From the NCBI RefSeq assembly GCF_946479605.1, contig NZ_CAMLGT010000024.1, positions 1 to 25,670 on the forward strand: a stretch of DNA of 25,670 nt, read 5' to 3'. Positions 16,429 to 22,892 of this stretch are shown here, piece by piece; position 1 is the first letter of the stretch; the number at the start of each line of letters is the position of its first letter. The translations under genes were made by a program, and so were the position numbers. The notes beneath the pieces were generated by a model that saw only the letters and a list, made by a program, of their open reading frames with translations, was not told where the DNA came from and ran no database searches. This DNA is from an uncultured Lacibacter sp. (GTDB taxonomy: Bacteria; Bacteroidota; Bacteroidia; Chitinophagales; Chitinophagaceae).

Positions 16429-16436
16429 TAAATTTG
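16429..16436 (+). promoter_or_regulatory. Putative -7 box of the DUF3810 gene
   Basis: TAAATTTG is a perfect TAnnTTTG and ends 6 nt before the ATG at 16443, so transcription would begin at or next to the start codon. No TTG lies at -33. The upstream TTG codon at 16434 is part of the box, which argues against it being the start. Confidence 0.45.
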
Positions 16437-16442
16437 AAGCTA

Positions 16443-17537
16443 ATGACCTACGGACGACTCATACGCATTTCAATCAGCATTGCGCTACTCATCCTTGCCC
16501 TGTTCATTTTTTTTATGGCAGGTAATCATCAATGGATCGAAAACAACTATGCCACCGGGCTTTATCCACGGCTCAGTTCGGCTTTACGCATCCTCTTTGG
16601 TTGGATACCGTTCAGCTTCGGCGATATTCTTTACACAGTTGTGGGCTTTAGCGTGCTTTGGCAGCTGGGTAAATTTGTGGTGCGCCTCTTTCACAAAACC
16701 GATAGCTGGCGAAAAAAGCTGACGCCTCTTTTTACTGCCGCCCTTATTCTCCTTGGCGTGTACGTTTACTTTTACCTGTTTTGGGGTTTGAACTATTACC
16801 GCCAGGGAATTGAATACCAGCTGGGCCTAAAAAACGGCAAGTTTGATAAGCAGCAGCTTGTTGTGCTGAACCAATACCTGCTTACCGAACTGAATAACCG
16901 AAAGGAAGTGTGCCTGAAAAAAAAGGACACCTTCATGACCCGTGAGCGGATGTTTGAATCGGCGTTGGATGGTTACAGGCAAATAGAAAAGAAATTCCCT
17001 TTCCTACGGTACAAACACTCTTCCTTAAAAGCATCCATGTTTGGTAAAGTGGGGAATTATATCGGGTTCCAGGGTTATTATAATCCATTTACCGGGGAAG
17101 GGCAGGTTAACACAGCTATTCCAAATTTTCTGCAACCGTATGTTACCTGTCATGAAATGGCGCACCAGGTGGGCTATGCCAGCGAAGGAGAAGCCAACTT
17201 TGTAGGTTTTTTAGCGGCTACTAATTCTTCCGATACATTAATGCAATACTCCAGCTATCTTGATATGTTTCTGTATGCATGGAGCAACCTCAGGTTAGTA
17301 GATTCAACTGCGGCCAAACAATTTGGTGAACAGATGAACGAAGGTGTAAAAAGAGATCTGCGTGTTTACAGAAAGTTCATCAATGATCACCGCACATTCC
17401 TCAGCGACTGGACCGATCTGTTATATGATTACTATCTCAAACAAAACCGCCAGCGAAAAGGAATTGAAAGCTATGGCGAAGTAACAGGTTGGTTGATTGC
17501 ATACAGGAAGAAATATCAACCCTCTAAATCTCCCTGA
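16443..17537 (+). CDS. DUF3810 membrane protein with HExxH motif
   Basis: From the ATG at 16443 this is a 364-aa protein (a TTG at 16434 would add three residues). Three N-terminal hydrophobic helices (about 7-27, 50-77 and 94-116) are followed by a large domain. That domain holds HEMAHQVGYASEGEANF, with H237, E238, H241 and E248/E250, the layout of a gluzincin zinc metallopeptidase. PF12725 (DUF3810) is the likely family; its members are common in Bacteroidota and have no defined substrate. The catalytic part probably lies outside the cytoplasmic membrane, by inference from topology. The last five residues, PSKSP, and the TGA stop are encoded by a palindromic repeat (17519-17548), so the native C-terminus may have been altered. 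It is transcribed alone. Confidence 0.88.
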   Translation: MTYGRLIRISISIALLILALFIFFMAGNHQWIENNYATGLYPRLSSALRILFGWIPFSFGDILYTVVGFSVLWQLGKFVVRLFHKTDSWRKKLTPLFTAALILLGVYVYFYLFWGLNYYRQGIEYQLGLKNGKFDKQQLVVLNQYLLTELNNRKEVCLKKKDTFMTRERMFESALDGYRQIEKKFPFLRYKHSSLKASMFGKVGNYIGFQGYYNPFTGEGQVNTAIPNFLQPYVTCHEMAHQVGYASEGEANFVGFLAATNSSDTLMQYSSYLDMFLYAWSNLRLVDSTAAKQFGEQMNEGVKRDLRVYRKFINDHRTFLSDWTDLLYDYYLKQNRQRKGIESYGEVTGWLIAYRKKYQPSKSP

Positions 17538-17548
17538 AGGGAGACTTT
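17519..17548. repeat. GC-rich palindromic repeat overlapping DUF3810 stop
   Basis: TCTCCC (17529-17534) pairs with GGGAGA (17539-17544) around the loop TGAA, whose first three bases are the stop codon of the DUF3810 gene. On the minus strand it contains AAGTCTCC, shared with the copy at 7156-7186. Confidence 0.65.
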
Positions 17549-17594
17549 CTGCACATTAACTCTACTATAGTATTGAATAGTTTTTCATCAATGT

Positions 17595-17625
17595 AAAATG
17601 CTCAGCATTACTTGCTGAGCATTTT
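17595..17625. terminator. Bidirectional terminator
   Basis: A perfect 13-bp stem (17595-17607 with 17613-17625) with a 5-nt loop and A/T flanks lies between the convergent DUF3810 and dcd genes and can end both transcripts. Confidence 0.88.
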
Positions 17626-17673
17626 ATTATGTATAAATTCTGCATTAGTCCCCGTTCAGCTGCAGAGAGCCTT

Positions 17674-18210
17674 TTAAAACTTATTCTTCCACATCATGCT
17701 TTCCACGGGTTTGTTTGGCTGACCACTGTACTTGGCATTTGATTTCTGGTTGTACTTTACTTCAATTTCTCCTTCAACAGGGAAATAGATCAACTGACCA
17801 ATGGGCATTCCTTTGTACACTTTCACCGGTTGTTTAACGGATATCTCCAATGTCCAGTTGCCGCAAAAACCAACATCGCCTTTACCGGCTGTTGCATGAA
17901 TATCAATACCCAGGCGGCCGGTTGATGATTTCCCTTCTAAGAACGGCACATGTGCATGCGTTTCGGTGTACTCCAATGTTACACCCAGATAAAAGATGTG
18001 TGGATATAATACAATTCCTTCTTCGGGAATTTCGAAGTATTCAATTTCGTTGTGCTTCTTTGCATCGATCATATGCTCTTTGTAAGTAGCCAACGTACTG
18101 CCTAAATGCACATCATAAGAATTGGAGCCTAAACAATTCCTGTTGTACGGTTCAATCTTGATGGTTTCTTTCTCAATTTCCTCCAGGATTCTTTTATCCG
18201 ATAAAATCAT
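17674..18210 (-). CDS. dcd: dCTP deaminase
   Basis: This 178-aa enzyme converts dCTP to dUTP, feeding thymidylate synthesis. It starts MILSDKRILEEI as the family does. It carries GSNSYDVHLGS, the phosphate-binding GKSSTGRLG (93-101), GWxG-like GFCGNWTLEIS with the likely catalytic E122, and the GQL / KYSGQ segments of the trimer C-terminus. Length is close to the usual 170-195 aa. Whether it is bifunctional (also hydrolysing dUTP) cannot be decided from sequence. Soluble and cytoplasmic. The gene is transcribed alone and diverges from the phosphopantetheinyl transferase gene. Confidence 0.95.
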   Translation of the reverse strand: MILSDKRILEEIEKETIKIEPYNRNCLGSNSYDVHLGSTLATYKEHMIDAKKHNEIEYFEIPEEGIVLYPHIFYLGVTLEYTETHAHVPFLEGKSSTGRLGIDIHATAGKGDVGFCGNWTLEISVKQPVKVYKGMPIGQLIYFPVEGEIEVKYNQKSNAKYSGQPNKPVESMMWKNKF

Positions 18211-18221
18211 ATACTTCTCTT

Positions 18222-18229
18222 TAGATTTG
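18222..18229 (+). promoter_or_regulatory. Putative -7 box of the PPTase gene
   Basis: TAGATTTG is a perfect TAnnTTTG located 46 nt before the TTG start at 18276. There is no TTG at -33, since that position falls in the dcd coding start. Confidence 0.4.
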
Positions 18230-18275
18230 TGTGCATTAAAAACTGAACACGCAAGCTAATTTCTAAATTCGATTA

Positions 18276-18905
18276 TTGCCGCTCGTTTATCAACATACTA
18301 TCAACAGCAACACCAAGGCAGCTCTCTGGCATATTCAAGAAGATGAAGCTTTTTTCCTGGAAAGGGTGCCATTGAAGCGTGATGTATCGCATCCGCACAA
18401 ACGGTTACAACATTTGGCCGGTCGCTATTTGCTACCTACCCTTTTTGCTGATTTTCCTTTGGAAGAGATCTTGATTGCCGATACCCGCAAACCTTTTCTC
18501 CCCGATGAGAAATACCATTTCTCTATTTCACATTGTGGCGATTATGCAGCAGCAATTGTCAGCTCAACCCAGCGTGTGGGTGTTGATATTGAAAAAGGAT
18601 CAGAAAAAATTTTACGTGTAAGCCCTAAATTTTTAACCGACCAGGAAAAGATGATGCTGGATGAACAGATGAGTGCTGCAAGATTATTACAACTCACCAC
18701 TTTATTGTGGAGTGCAAAAGAAGCCATGTTTAAATGGTATGGCGATGGCTCAGTCGATTTTCGTGAGCACATGCATGCCGAACGTGTGGAAGGTAATGAT
18801 GAAGAAGGACGGCTCATCTGCAGTTTCCGTAAACATGATCCTTTACCATTAGCCGTGGAATATCGTTTTCTGCATGAACTGGTGATGAGCTGGGTGGTTA
18901 GTTGA
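18276..18905 (+). CDS. 4'-phosphopantetheinyl transferase
   Basis: This 209-aa enzyme moves the phosphopantetheine arm of CoA to a carrier protein serine. The Sfp/AcpT-type motifs are clear: FSISHCGDYAAAI (82-94), GVDIEK (102-107, with metal ligands D104 and E106) and WSAKEAMFKWYG (145-156, with E149 and K153). The start is a TTG (18276) giving MPLVYQ; no in-frame ATG lies nearby, and shortening would remove the first strand. It may activate acyl carrier protein, because plsX and murB are close by, but secondary-metabolite carriers are also possible. Cytoplasmic. It converges with murB, with a 73-bp spacer containing an imperfect inverted repeat. Confidence 0.92.
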   Translation: MPLVYQHTINSNTKAALWHIQEDEAFFLERVPLKRDVSHPHKRLQHLAGRYLLPTLFADFPLEEILIADTRKPFLPDEKYHFSISHCGDYAAAIVSSTQRVGVDIEKGSEKILRVSPKFLTDQEKMMLDEQMSAARLLQLTTLLWSAKEAMFKWYGDGSVDFREHMHAERVEGNDEEGRLICSFRKHDPLPLAVEYRFLHELVMSWVVS

Positions 18906-18909
18906 GGAA

Positions 18910-18966
18910 AGCCGGTAGCCAATAGTTTTAAGCCAGTAGTCTAAAGCAAACTAACTACTATCGGCT
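18910..18966. repeat. Imperfect inverted repeat between PPTase and murB
   Basis: Two 19-nt arms (18910-18928 and 18948-18966) are inverted copies with 14 of 19 positions matching, centred on AGCCG and TAGTTT. A third partial copy of the arm (AGCCAGTAG, 18931-18939) lies between them. It may fold as a terminator-like structure for the convergent genes but lacks a T-tract. Confidence 0.5.
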
Positions 18967-18978
18967 GTGCACTACCAA

Positions 18979-20019
18979 CTAAATAATATTTACTTCCCGC
19001 TCCAGTTCCACGCCAAACTTTTCTTTAACGCTTTGCAGAATTGCTTCGCTCAGATCATAAATTTCTTTACCGGTTGCGGCACCGTAATTCACCAGTACCA
19101 ATGCCTGCTTGGCGTGGCAACCGGCATCACCTCTTCGATAACCTTTCCAGCTTTCTGTTGCTGATGGACCGCAGTTCTCAATTAACCAACCCGCTGCAAG
19201 TTTCATTGTATCATCTGCATTCGCATAAGCAACCAGTTCAGGAAACTGTTGTTTCAACTGCTGGTATTGCTCTTTACTTACAGAAGGATTTTTGAAAAAA
19301 CTTCCGGCATTACCAATCACTTTCGGATCGGGCAGTTTTGAAGAACGGATATTGATCACCGCCTGCGATATTGCTTTTACACTCAATTCCTGCACACCCA
19401 TTTTTTCCAGCTCCTGGTTAATGGCTCCATAGCTGGTATTAAAAACCGGTTGCCTGCGTAACCTGTATGTTACATTCAAAATCACAAACTGCTCTTTGTA
19501 TATGCGTTTAAACACACTCTCCCTGTAACCGAATGCACAATCTGCTGCAGAAAATTTCCGAACTGTTTTATCATGCAAATGGTATGCTTCCAGTTCTTCA
19601 AACACATCTTTTATTTCCACACCATACGCACCAATGTTTTGCATAGGACTTGCACCGGTATTACCCGGTATCAAACTTAAATTCTCAACACCACCCCAGC
19701 CCTGCTGTACACAATGCTGTACAAAGCTGTGCCAGTTAACACCAGCTCCCGTTTTTACATATACAAATGTGTCATCTTCCCTTATCACTTCTATTCCTCT
19801 TATTTCATTCTTCAGCACCAATGCATTCACATCACCCGTAAACAGGATATTGCTGCCTCCACCAAGTATCATTCTTGGTATACGTGGCGATACATGATGA
19901 GCATATTGCAGAATTTCCTGTAACTGCGAAAGCGAACTGAAATCGGCAAAAAGTTTTGCTTTTACATCAATACCAAATGTATTGTATTGCCGGAGTGAAA
20001 GATTTTCATGAATTTGCAT
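18979..20019 (-). CDS. murB: UDP-N-acetylenolpyruvoylglucosamine reductase
   Basis: MurB reduces the enolpyruvyl group of UDP-GlcNAc-enolpyruvate with NADPH to give UDP-MurNAc, a step in peptidoglycan precursor synthesis. From the ATG at 20019 it has 346 aa, as in type I MurB; an ATG at 20037 would add MLYFAI, which looks unrelated. FAD-binding motifs GGGSNIL (53-59) and IPGNTGASPMQNIGAYG (117-133) are present. So are a YGYRES-type FGYRESVFK, and the active-site Ser in IGNAGSFFKNP (S240). The C-terminus has the usual RRGDAGCHAKQALVLVN stretch. The soluble cytoplasmic flavoprotein is transcribed divergently from the TIP30-like gene with only 20 bp between ATGs, so its promoter must lie inside the neighbour's coding region. 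Confidence 0.96.
   Translation of the reverse strand: MQIHENLSLRQYNTFGIDVKAKLFADFSSLSQLQEILQYAHHVSPRIPRMILGGGSNILFTGDVNALVLKNEIRGIEVIREDDTFVYVKTGAGVNWHSFVQHCVQQGWGGVENLSLIPGNTGASPMQNIGAYGVEIKDVFEELEAYHLHDKTVRKFSAADCAFGYRESVFKRIYKEQFVILNVTYRLRRQPVFNTSYGAINQELEKMGVQELSVKAISQAVINIRSSKLPDPKVIGNAGSFFKNPSVSKEQYQQLKQQFPELVAYANADDTMKLAAGWLIENCGPSATESWKGYRRGDAGCHAKQALVLVNYGAATGKEIYDLSEAILQSVKEKFGVELEREVNII
20009..20016 (+). promoter_or_regulatory. Putative -7 box of the TIP30-like gene
   Basis: TGAATTTG matches TAnnTTTG at 7 of 8 positions, with a TTG at 19987-19989, 19 nt upstream. The pair lies inside the first codons of murB, 23 nt before the ATG at 20040. Confidence 0.4.
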
Positions 20020-20039
20020 TATTGCAAAATAAAGCATTT

Positions 20040-20696
20040 ATGAACGCACAAACAGCAGTTGTACTCGGAGCTTCCGGATTGGTTGGGAACGAACTGTTAC
20101 AACAACTACTTGCAGATGATGCCTTTGACCGTGTGCGTATTCTTGTACGCAGTGCACTTGAACTGCAGCATCCAAAACTGGAAATATGCATCACCGATTT
20201 TTCCGACTATAACAGTTACAGAAAAAATCTTGGCAAAGGCGATTGTATTTTCTGCTGCATAGGCACTACAATGAAAAAAGTAAAAGGCGATAAAGCTTTA
20301 TACCGCAGCATTGATTTTGATATTCCTGTTAATGCAGCACGCTTTGGTAAAGAAGCAGGCTTTCAGCAATACCTGCTTGTATCGGCCGTTGGTGCCAATT
20401 CATCATCACGCTTATTTTACACAAGGCTGAAAGGAGAAGTGGAAGAAGTGATCTCCACATTTAATTTTAGCGGTTTCCATATTTTCCGGCCATCATTTTT
20501 ATTGGGTCATCGAAAAGAGCAACGTACAGGCGAACGTATTGCCAAAACATTATCACAATGGCTACAGGTTCTTATTCCATCTAACTACAAAGGCATTGGA
20601 GCAGGAGATGTGGCTGCTGCTATGATCAGAAAAGCAAAACAAGCATCAACTGGTGTTCATATTTATTATTACAGGCACATGACTGAAAACACATGA
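20040..20696 (+). CDS. NAD(P)-binding Rossmann protein, TIP30/HTATIP2-like
   Basis: From the ATG at 20040 this is a 218-aa protein starting with a Rossmann strand-loop-helix, AVVLGASGLVGNELLQQLL (GxxGxxG at 9-15). The frame extends upstream to 19956, but that part overlaps the murB start and is rejected. Further features are ILVRS after the second strand (Arg suggests NADPH), CIGTTMKKVKGDKALYRSIDF, LLVSAVGANSSSRLFYTRLKGEVEE (an atypical-SDR YxxxK) and FRPSFLLG. The set fits the HTATIP2/TIP30-like atypical SDR group often found next to housekeeping genes in Bacteroidota. The substrate is unknown. It is cytoplasmic and transcribed alone; the RRM gene follows after 79 bp with its own promoter. 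Confidence 0.85.
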   Translation: MNAQTAVVLGASGLVGNELLQQLLADDAFDRVRILVRSALELQHPKLEICITDFSDYNSYRKNLGKGDCIFCCIGTTMKKVKGDKALYRSIDFDIPVNAARFGKEAGFQQYLLVSAVGANSSSRLFYTRLKGEVEEVISTFNFSGFHIFRPSFLLGHRKEQRTGERIAKTLSQWLQVLIPSNYKGIGAGDVAAAMIRKAKQASTGVHIYYYRHMTENT

Positions 20697-20728
20697 AAGA
20701 GGCTGAAATATGACTTAATGTGCCTATC

Positions 20729-20761
20729 TTGAGCCCTGAATCAACAGTTTAATTAGCTTTA
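20729..20761 (+). promoter_or_regulatory. Putative promoter of the RRM gene
   Basis: TTG (20729-20731), 22 nt, then TAGCTTTA (20754-20761; 7 of 8 to TAnnTTTG). The box ends 14 nt before the ATG at 20776. Confidence 0.5.
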
Positions 20762-20775
20762 CAAAAATTAAAACA

Positions 20776-21219
20776 ATGAACTTATTTGTAGCCGGATTAC
20801 CCTATGATGTAGATGACGCCGAATTAGAAGAAATCTTTGAAAAGTTTGGCAAAGTTGTTTCAGCCAAAATTTCAATTGATCGTGAAACAGGAAAGAGCCG
20901 TGGCTTTGGTTTTGTAACAATGGAAAATGAAGCTGATGGCAATGATGCCATTGAGTTATTAAATGATATTCAACTTGGCCGCAGTAAAAAACCATTAGTG
21001 GTAAAGAAAGCTGAAGACAGACCCGGAGGCGGAGGTGGATTTGGCGGAGGTGGCGGTCGCCCAGGTGGTGGCGGTGGTTATCGTCCCGGAGGCGGTGGTG
21101 GTCGTCCAGGTGGTGGTGGCGGTGGTTACCGTCCAGGCGGTGGTGGTGGCTACGGCGGAGGCGGTGGTCGTGACCGTGATGGCGGCGGTGGTTATGGCGG
21201 AGGCGGACGTCGTTATTAA
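20776..21219 (+). CDS. RRM RNA-binding protein with Gly-rich tail
   Basis: This 147-aa protein has one RNA recognition motif (about 2-80) with RNP2 LFVAGL (3-8) and RNP1 KSRGFGFV (40-47), including the aromatic residues that stack on RNA bases. The C-terminal third (about 83-147) is almost only Gly with regular Arg, Pro and Tyr (RPGGGGGYRPGGGGG), ending in RRY. This RRM-plus-Gly tail form is typical of Bacteroidota Rbp proteins, abundant candidates for global RNA chaperones in a phylum that mostly lacks Hfq. The tail should be disordered and add unspecific RNA contacts. It is a single-gene transcript with its own promoter and terminator. Confidence 0.94.
   Translation: MNLFVAGLPYDVDDAELEEIFEKFGKVVSAKISIDRETGKSRGFGFVTMENEADGNDAIELLNDIQLGRSKKPLVVKKAEDRPGGGGGFGGGGGRPGGGGGYRPGGGGGRPGGGGGGYRPGGGGGYGGGGGRDRDGGGGYGGGGRRY
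21022..21204 (+). repeat. GGN-rich tandem coding repeat
   Basis: The 3' third of the RRM gene is built of GGN codons with repeating CGTCCNGG (Arg-Pro-Gly) blocks at 40-50-bp intervals. Such tracts are prone to replication slippage, so the repeat number may vary between strains. Confidence 0.8.
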
Positions 21220-21241
21220 TACAAGCTTACTTACTCTTTAT

Positions 21242-21269
21242 AAAATCCCTCATGCAAGAGGGATTTTTT
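21242..21269 (+). terminator. Terminator of the RRM gene
   Basis: A perfect 10-bp stem (21242-21251 with 21258-21267) and a 6-nt loop are followed by a T-run, 22 nt past the RRM stop codon. Confidence 0.9.
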
Positions 21270-21572
21270 ATGTACTTACGTTCAACATCTGACTAATAAA
21301 AATAATAAGTCGTAAAACCACGATGATATTTTCCGCAAAAAAATTGGTCAAAAGTACCCGCACAACAAATTGAAATGATTCCGAATTTTATATCAGCAAT
21401 TAAGAATCCAATTCCTGAAGAAAAATCCGTACTCTATCAGAACTGACAGAAATTTAAATCCTTTGAAAACTAAAAGAATCTTTATCCGTGAAAACTAAGA
21501 TGATCCATCAACCCTATTAAAAGAAAAAACCAAAAGAAACATTTACCTCATTGATGGAACAAATTTACTCTT
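21270..21572. other. Gene-free AT-rich stretch, possible small RNA
   Basis: No ORF above 60 codons with coding character is present. The only notable short frame is a 23-codon ORF at 21375-21446 (starting MIPNFISAIKN), without an evident ribosome-binding or promoter signal. The stretch is bounded by the RRM terminator on the left and by an unassigned terminator hairpin (21573-21601) on the right, so it may hold a small RNA on the plus strand. No -7 box with a perfect match was found inside. Confidence 0.3.
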
Positions 21573-21606
21573 GCAAATCCCCCGTAACCCGGGGGATTTG
21601 CTTTTC
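21573..21606 (+). terminator. Orphan terminator hairpin
   Basis: A perfect 11-bp stem (21573-21583 with 21591-21601) with a 7-nt loop is followed by TTTTCT. No recognised gene ends within 300 bp upstream after the RRM terminator, and the FUSC promoter box lies downstream of it at 21642. Confidence 0.7.
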
Positions 21607-21641
21607 TGCCCCTGCCTTCAGATTTTATTAGCAACCATGCA

Positions 21642-21649
21642 TAGTTTTG
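21642..21649 (+). promoter_or_regulatory. Putative -7 box of the FUSC gene
   Basis: TAGTTTTG, a perfect TAnnTTTG, ends only 4 nt before the ATG at 21654. This predicts a leaderless or nearly leaderless mRNA. No exact TTG is found at -33. Confidence 0.5.
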
Positions 21650-21653
21650 TACT

Positions 21654-22736
21654 ATGCCCATTTCATTTTTACAACTATTAAAAAGTGAACTTCACGCACT
21701 GCTTGAATTAAAAAAGAGCGAGAGGCTTTGGCATATTCCGGTACTAGCTTCTTTATGTGTGGGCATTCCATTACTCATTGGCTTATATTTTAACCGTATT
21801 GATTACGGCATCCTGGCCAGTACCGGCGGCATGGTTATCCTTTATCTGCCCTCTTCGGCTTCCATTGCCCACCGCATGATCACACTCGTTGTTTGTTCGT
21901 TTGGCTTAGCCTTTTCGTTTGGGGTGAGTATTGCGTTCAGCTTTAATCCTTACCTCTCATCGCTTGTATTGGGATTGATTGCATTTACTGCACATTGGGT
22001 GACCCGTTATTTTCAAATGAAACCGCCAGGTGGATTTTTCTTTGTGATGATCGCTGCCATTGCCAGCAGCATGCGGTTCGATTTCAATACCATCCCTACA
22101 CGTATTGGTTTGATCGTGATGAGCGGCATGCTTACCTGCGTACTTGCATTCTTGTACAGTTTATACATTATCAGAAAAGGGAAGTTTACACAAGAGACTG
22201 CTTCGCTTACAACCAATCCTTACACCAAACTGGTTGAGTCGATCATCATTGGTGCAGTGTTAACCATAGCGTTACTCGTGAGCCATTTATTAAAATTAGA
22301 AAAACCGTATTGGGTTCCTATTTCCTGTGCAGCGGTGATGCAGGGCATTAGCCTGCATCATGTTTGGCAACGAAGTATTCAGCGTATCCTCGGAACATTT
22401 ATTGGTTTAGGGGTAGCCTGGCTAATGTTACAGGTTGAAATGACAGCATTAACGGTTTGCATCAGCATTATGTTATTACAGTTTATTGTGGAGATGCTGG
22501 TGGTACGGCATTACGGATTAGCCGTGATTCTGATTACACCGCTTACATTGTTTTTAGCGGAAGCAGGAAGTGGTATGACTGCTGATCCTAATTATCTTAT
22601 TGCAACACGTTTGCTTGATACCGTAATAGGAAGTGTAATTGGTTTGTTGGGCGGATGGGTGTTACATAACCAACAGGTGCGTGAAAGTACGGAAAGGAGA
22701 ATACGGAAGACGAGGGTGGCGATATTAAGGAAGTGA
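21654..22736 (+). CDS. FUSC-family inner-membrane protein
   Basis: This 360-aa protein has about ten hydrophobic helices in two halves separated by a short polar hinge (IIRKGKFTQETASLTTNPYTKL, around 168-189). The second half begins with KPYWVPISCAAVMQG and HHVWQRSIQRILGTFIGLGVAWL, the signature of the fusaric-acid-resistance (FUSC/YccS-like) family. The first half has the weaker matching repeat (GILASTGGMVILYLPSSASIAHRMI). Such proteins are thought to export aromatic acids or other small molecules with partner subunits. Here no membrane-fusion or outer-membrane partner gene is adjacent, so the substrate is open. It ends in a basic tail (STERRIRKTRVAILRK). Its predicted promoter is 4 nt from the ATG. 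Confidence 0.88.
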   Translation: MPISFLQLLKSELHALLELKKSERLWHIPVLASLCVGIPLLIGLYFNRIDYGILASTGGMVILYLPSSASIAHRMITLVVCSFGLAFSFGVSIAFSFNPYLSSLVLGLIAFTAHWVTRYFQMKPPGGFFFVMIAAIASSMRFDFNTIPTRIGLIVMSGMLTCVLAFLYSLYIIRKGKFTQETASLTTNPYTKLVESIIIGAVLTIALLVSHLLKLEKPYWVPISCAAVMQGISLHHVWQRSIQRILGTFIGLGVAWLMLQVEMTALTVCISIMLLQFIVEMLVVRHYGLAVILITPLTLFLAEAGSGMTADPNYLIATRLLDTVIGSVIGLLGGWVLHNQQVRESTERRIRKTRVAILRK

Positions 22737-22767
22737 TTGACTATTTAGTATAACTAATAAAGCATAT

Positions 22768-22880
22768 CAGCAGATCCCTCGTCCCTCAGGATGAAAAGTC
22801 GATTGGTCTTTATACCGATTTTGAAATGTGGCAACACTAATCAACATTGCTGTCTTCCCGACAAAGGAGGGAACTGTTAG
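22768..22880. repeat. Intergenic REP-like fragments between FUSC and priA genes
   Basis: Two short elements lie here. CAGATCCCTCGTCCCTCAGG (22768-22787) resembles a widely scattered intergenic repeat type with a CTCAGGATGA end. CTTCCC / GAGGGA (within 22850-22872) is a small imperfect palindrome. No T-tract terminator is visible, so how the convergent FUSC and priA transcripts end is not clear. Confidence 0.45.
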
Positions 22881-22892
22881 TGTCTTTCGCTT

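Noticed and set aside
19956..20039. Longer start for the TIP30-like gene
   Set aside because: It would overlap the murB coding start, and the Rossmann motif begins right after the ATG at 20040.
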